Of a DNA stretch of 64,000 bases, positions 62,818 to 64,000 are shown piece after piece; the stretch's first letter is position 1, and the number at the start of each line of letters is the position of its first letter. Below the pieces are notes generated by a model, which was not told where the DNA came from, did no database searches, and worked only from the letters and a program-made list of their open reading frames with translations. Source of the DNA: Shimia sagamensis (GTDB taxonomy: Bacteria > Pseudomonadota > Alphaproteobacteria > Rhodobacterales > Rhodobacteraceae); NCBI RefSeq assembly GCF_900182745.1, contig NZ_FXTY01000002.1:248001-312000 (forward strand). Reading direction: 5' to 3'. Both the position numbers and the translations under genes were made by a program.

Positions 62818-63732
62818 CTAACTCAGCACAAGTTCCGACTGCCCAATAGCATCGGTTAGCCGGTCCGCTGCGAAATCCACAAACGACCGCACTTTTGGGG
62901 CGACGATTTTGCTTTGCGGATACACAAGATGGATAGGCTCCGCAGGCGGCAAGTAATCGACCAGCACAGGCGCAAGCTGGCCGGAACGGATTTCGTCGGC
63001 GACCATGTATGACAAGGCCATTGTTATCCCCTCACCAGCGGTCGCGGCCGTCAGTGCCGTGGTTGCATCATTCACTTCAAACCGGGGATGCAATTGGACG
63101 TGCCCCCGTGATTTGCCGTGCTTGTAATGCCAGTCATGGATCGACATGATCCCGGTGAACCCGATGATCGAATGCAGCTTTAGTTCCGATGGATCATTCG
63201 GAGTACCGCGGCGATCCAGATATTCCGGGCTGGCGACAAAAAGACGACGTACAACGCCCAGACGTTTTGCCATGAGGTTGGAATCCGGCAATTCACCAAT
63301 TCTTATCGCGACATCAATTCCTTCTTCGACAATGTTCGTCACGCGGTCGACCGCGACCAATGACACTGAAATCCGTGGATGCGAAGCGAGGAAAGATCGA
63401 ATGACTGGCGCGGCGATCATTCGGCTGAAGGCCAACGACGCCGAAACAGTCAAATGACCCTGCGCCACGCCTTCTTCGCCGACCGCCAGTTTTTCGGCTG
63501 ACTCGATCTCGGCAAGGAGCTGGCGGGCTGCGATCAAAAACCGCGCTCCAGCATCAGTAAGTGTCAATTGACGGGTGGATCGCGTCAGCAACTGAACGCC
63601 CAGCCTTTCTTCCAGTGCATTCATTGCCCGCGTTACAGCCGGTGGCGATATGCGAAGCCGGTTGGCGGCCTGCACAAAACTGCCGGTGTCATTGATGGCA
63701 GCAAAAACCTCCATTTGCTGGATGCGATCCAT
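62818..63732 (-). CDS. LysR-family transcriptional regulator
   Basis: A 304-residue regulator. The N-terminal winged helix-turn-helix is clear (MEVFAAINDTGSFVQAANRL, RISPPAVTRAMNALEERLGV, LLTRSTRQLTLTDAGARFL); the effector-binding domain from about 90 has ASLAFSRMIAAPVIRSFLAS and RIGELPDSNLMAKRLGVVRR, typical of the large LysR group near DmlR/CrgA-type regulators. The ATG at 63732 is used. The gene is divergent from a truncated exported protein, the usual arrangement of a LysR regulator and its target. Confidence 0.94.
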   Translation of the reverse strand: MDRIQQMEVFAAINDTGSFVQAANRLRISPPAVTRAMNALEERLGVQLLTRSTRQLTLTDAGARFLIAARQLLAEIESAEKLAVGEEGVAQGHLTVSASLAFSRMIAAPVIRSFLASHPRISVSLVAVDRVTNIVEEGIDVAIRIGELPDSNLMAKRLGVVRRLFVASPEYLDRRGTPNDPSELKLHSIIGFTGIMSIHDWHYKHGKSRGHVQLHPRFEVNDATTALTAATAGEGITMALSYMVADEIRSGQLAPVLVDYLPPAEPIHLVYPQSKIVAPKVRSFVDFAADRLTDAIGQSELVLS

Positions 63733-63860
63733 TTATTCCACTTTTTGCAATAATGAATTCACAATTATCACCATTCTTCCACCATTGGAAGGTCGTTATC
63801 TGTTGCTCACACGCCGCAGCAACGCTCACTGAAACGCGGCCCAAATCGAAGGATACAGAA

Positions 63861-64000
63861 ATGAGAATGAACTCGATCAAGCCGACCCTTTTGTCTGGCC
63901 TCGTCGCATTGGCGCTTTCAGTGCCGCACGCAACAGCAACCTTCGCAGAGGAAACGGCTACGTCACCCGCTGCACTTAGTGCGATTGGCCAAGACGCGGT
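63861..64000 (+). CDS. Exported protein, 3' part missing
   Basis: The first 46 or 47 residues of a gene cut by the window end. MRMNSIKPTLLSGLVALALS continues as VPHATATFA, a normal Sec signal peptide, before EETATSPAALSAIGQDA. The ATG at 63861 follows AAGGATACAG. The family cannot be told from this part. Its divergent position to the LysR gene (128 bases between) makes it the likely regulated target. Confidence 0.7.
   Translation, partial: MRMNSIKPTLLSGLVALALSVPHATATFAEETATSPAALSAIGQDA

Noticed and set aside
1..64000. CRISPR arrays, tRNA and rRNA genes
   Set aside because: No regularly spaced direct repeats, cloverleaf arms or rRNA stretches were recognised on reading either strand.

Overview
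The window looks like chromosomal DNA of a marine alphaproteobacterium of the order Rhodobacterales (Roseobacter group). The evidence is a complete Rhodobacter-type gene transfer agent (GTA) cluster ending beside cysE, a pyruvate dehydrogenase E1-beta carrying its own lipoyl domain, the gene neighbours ftsB-pdhA, and moderately high GC with strong third-position G/C in most genes. I saw no tRNA, rRNA, CRISPR array or intact insertion sequence.

From 1 to 10.4 kb is core metabolism: a truncated cyclophilin, phosphoglycerate kinase, class I fructose-bisphosphate aldolase, an AidB-type acyl-CoA dehydrogenase, the divisome protein FtsB, the three PDH genes pdhA-pdhB-pdhC (no E3), and cysE. From 10.5 to 24.5 kb, all on the minus strand, is a tightly packed GTA operon (gp1 to gp15: terminase, portal, protease, capsid, connectors, tail tube, tape measure, baseplate hub, peptidase, megatron). 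From 25 to 30.4 kb is a minus-strand fatty-acid block (fabD, a ClpP-like lipoprotein, fabG, acpP, fabF) followed by mltG. From 30.6 to 40.8 kb is a mixed core stretch: a cytochrome b561-YceI fusion, a stand-alone YceI, rpsF-rpsR-rplI, a lytic transglycosylase, a HlyD-type protein pair, DUF1330, trigger factor and a porin.

From 41.6 to 49.7 kb is a self-contained surface-adhesin module: a BapA-like protein of 1069 residues with seven Ig-like repeats, followed by its outer-membrane channel, ABC exporter and membrane-fusion protein in overlapping order (a type I secretion system).

From 49.8 kb to the end the character changes. Genes are separated by long gene-free stretches holding degenerate copies of one dispersed repeat family, which I did not notice in the first 49 kb. 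This part holds a fasciclin protein, a lower-GC hybrid histidine kinase, a four-gene alginate-type O-acetylation cluster (AlgF, AlgI, AlgJ-like, AlgX-like) with no polymerase gene, an orphan exported protein, htpG, and a LysR regulator divergent from a truncated exported protein. The O-acetylation cluster is bracketed by inverted copies of the repeat, and its first gene has an 11-base C run just after the signal peptide. Those two observations, together with the adhesin module, are the most interesting things here.
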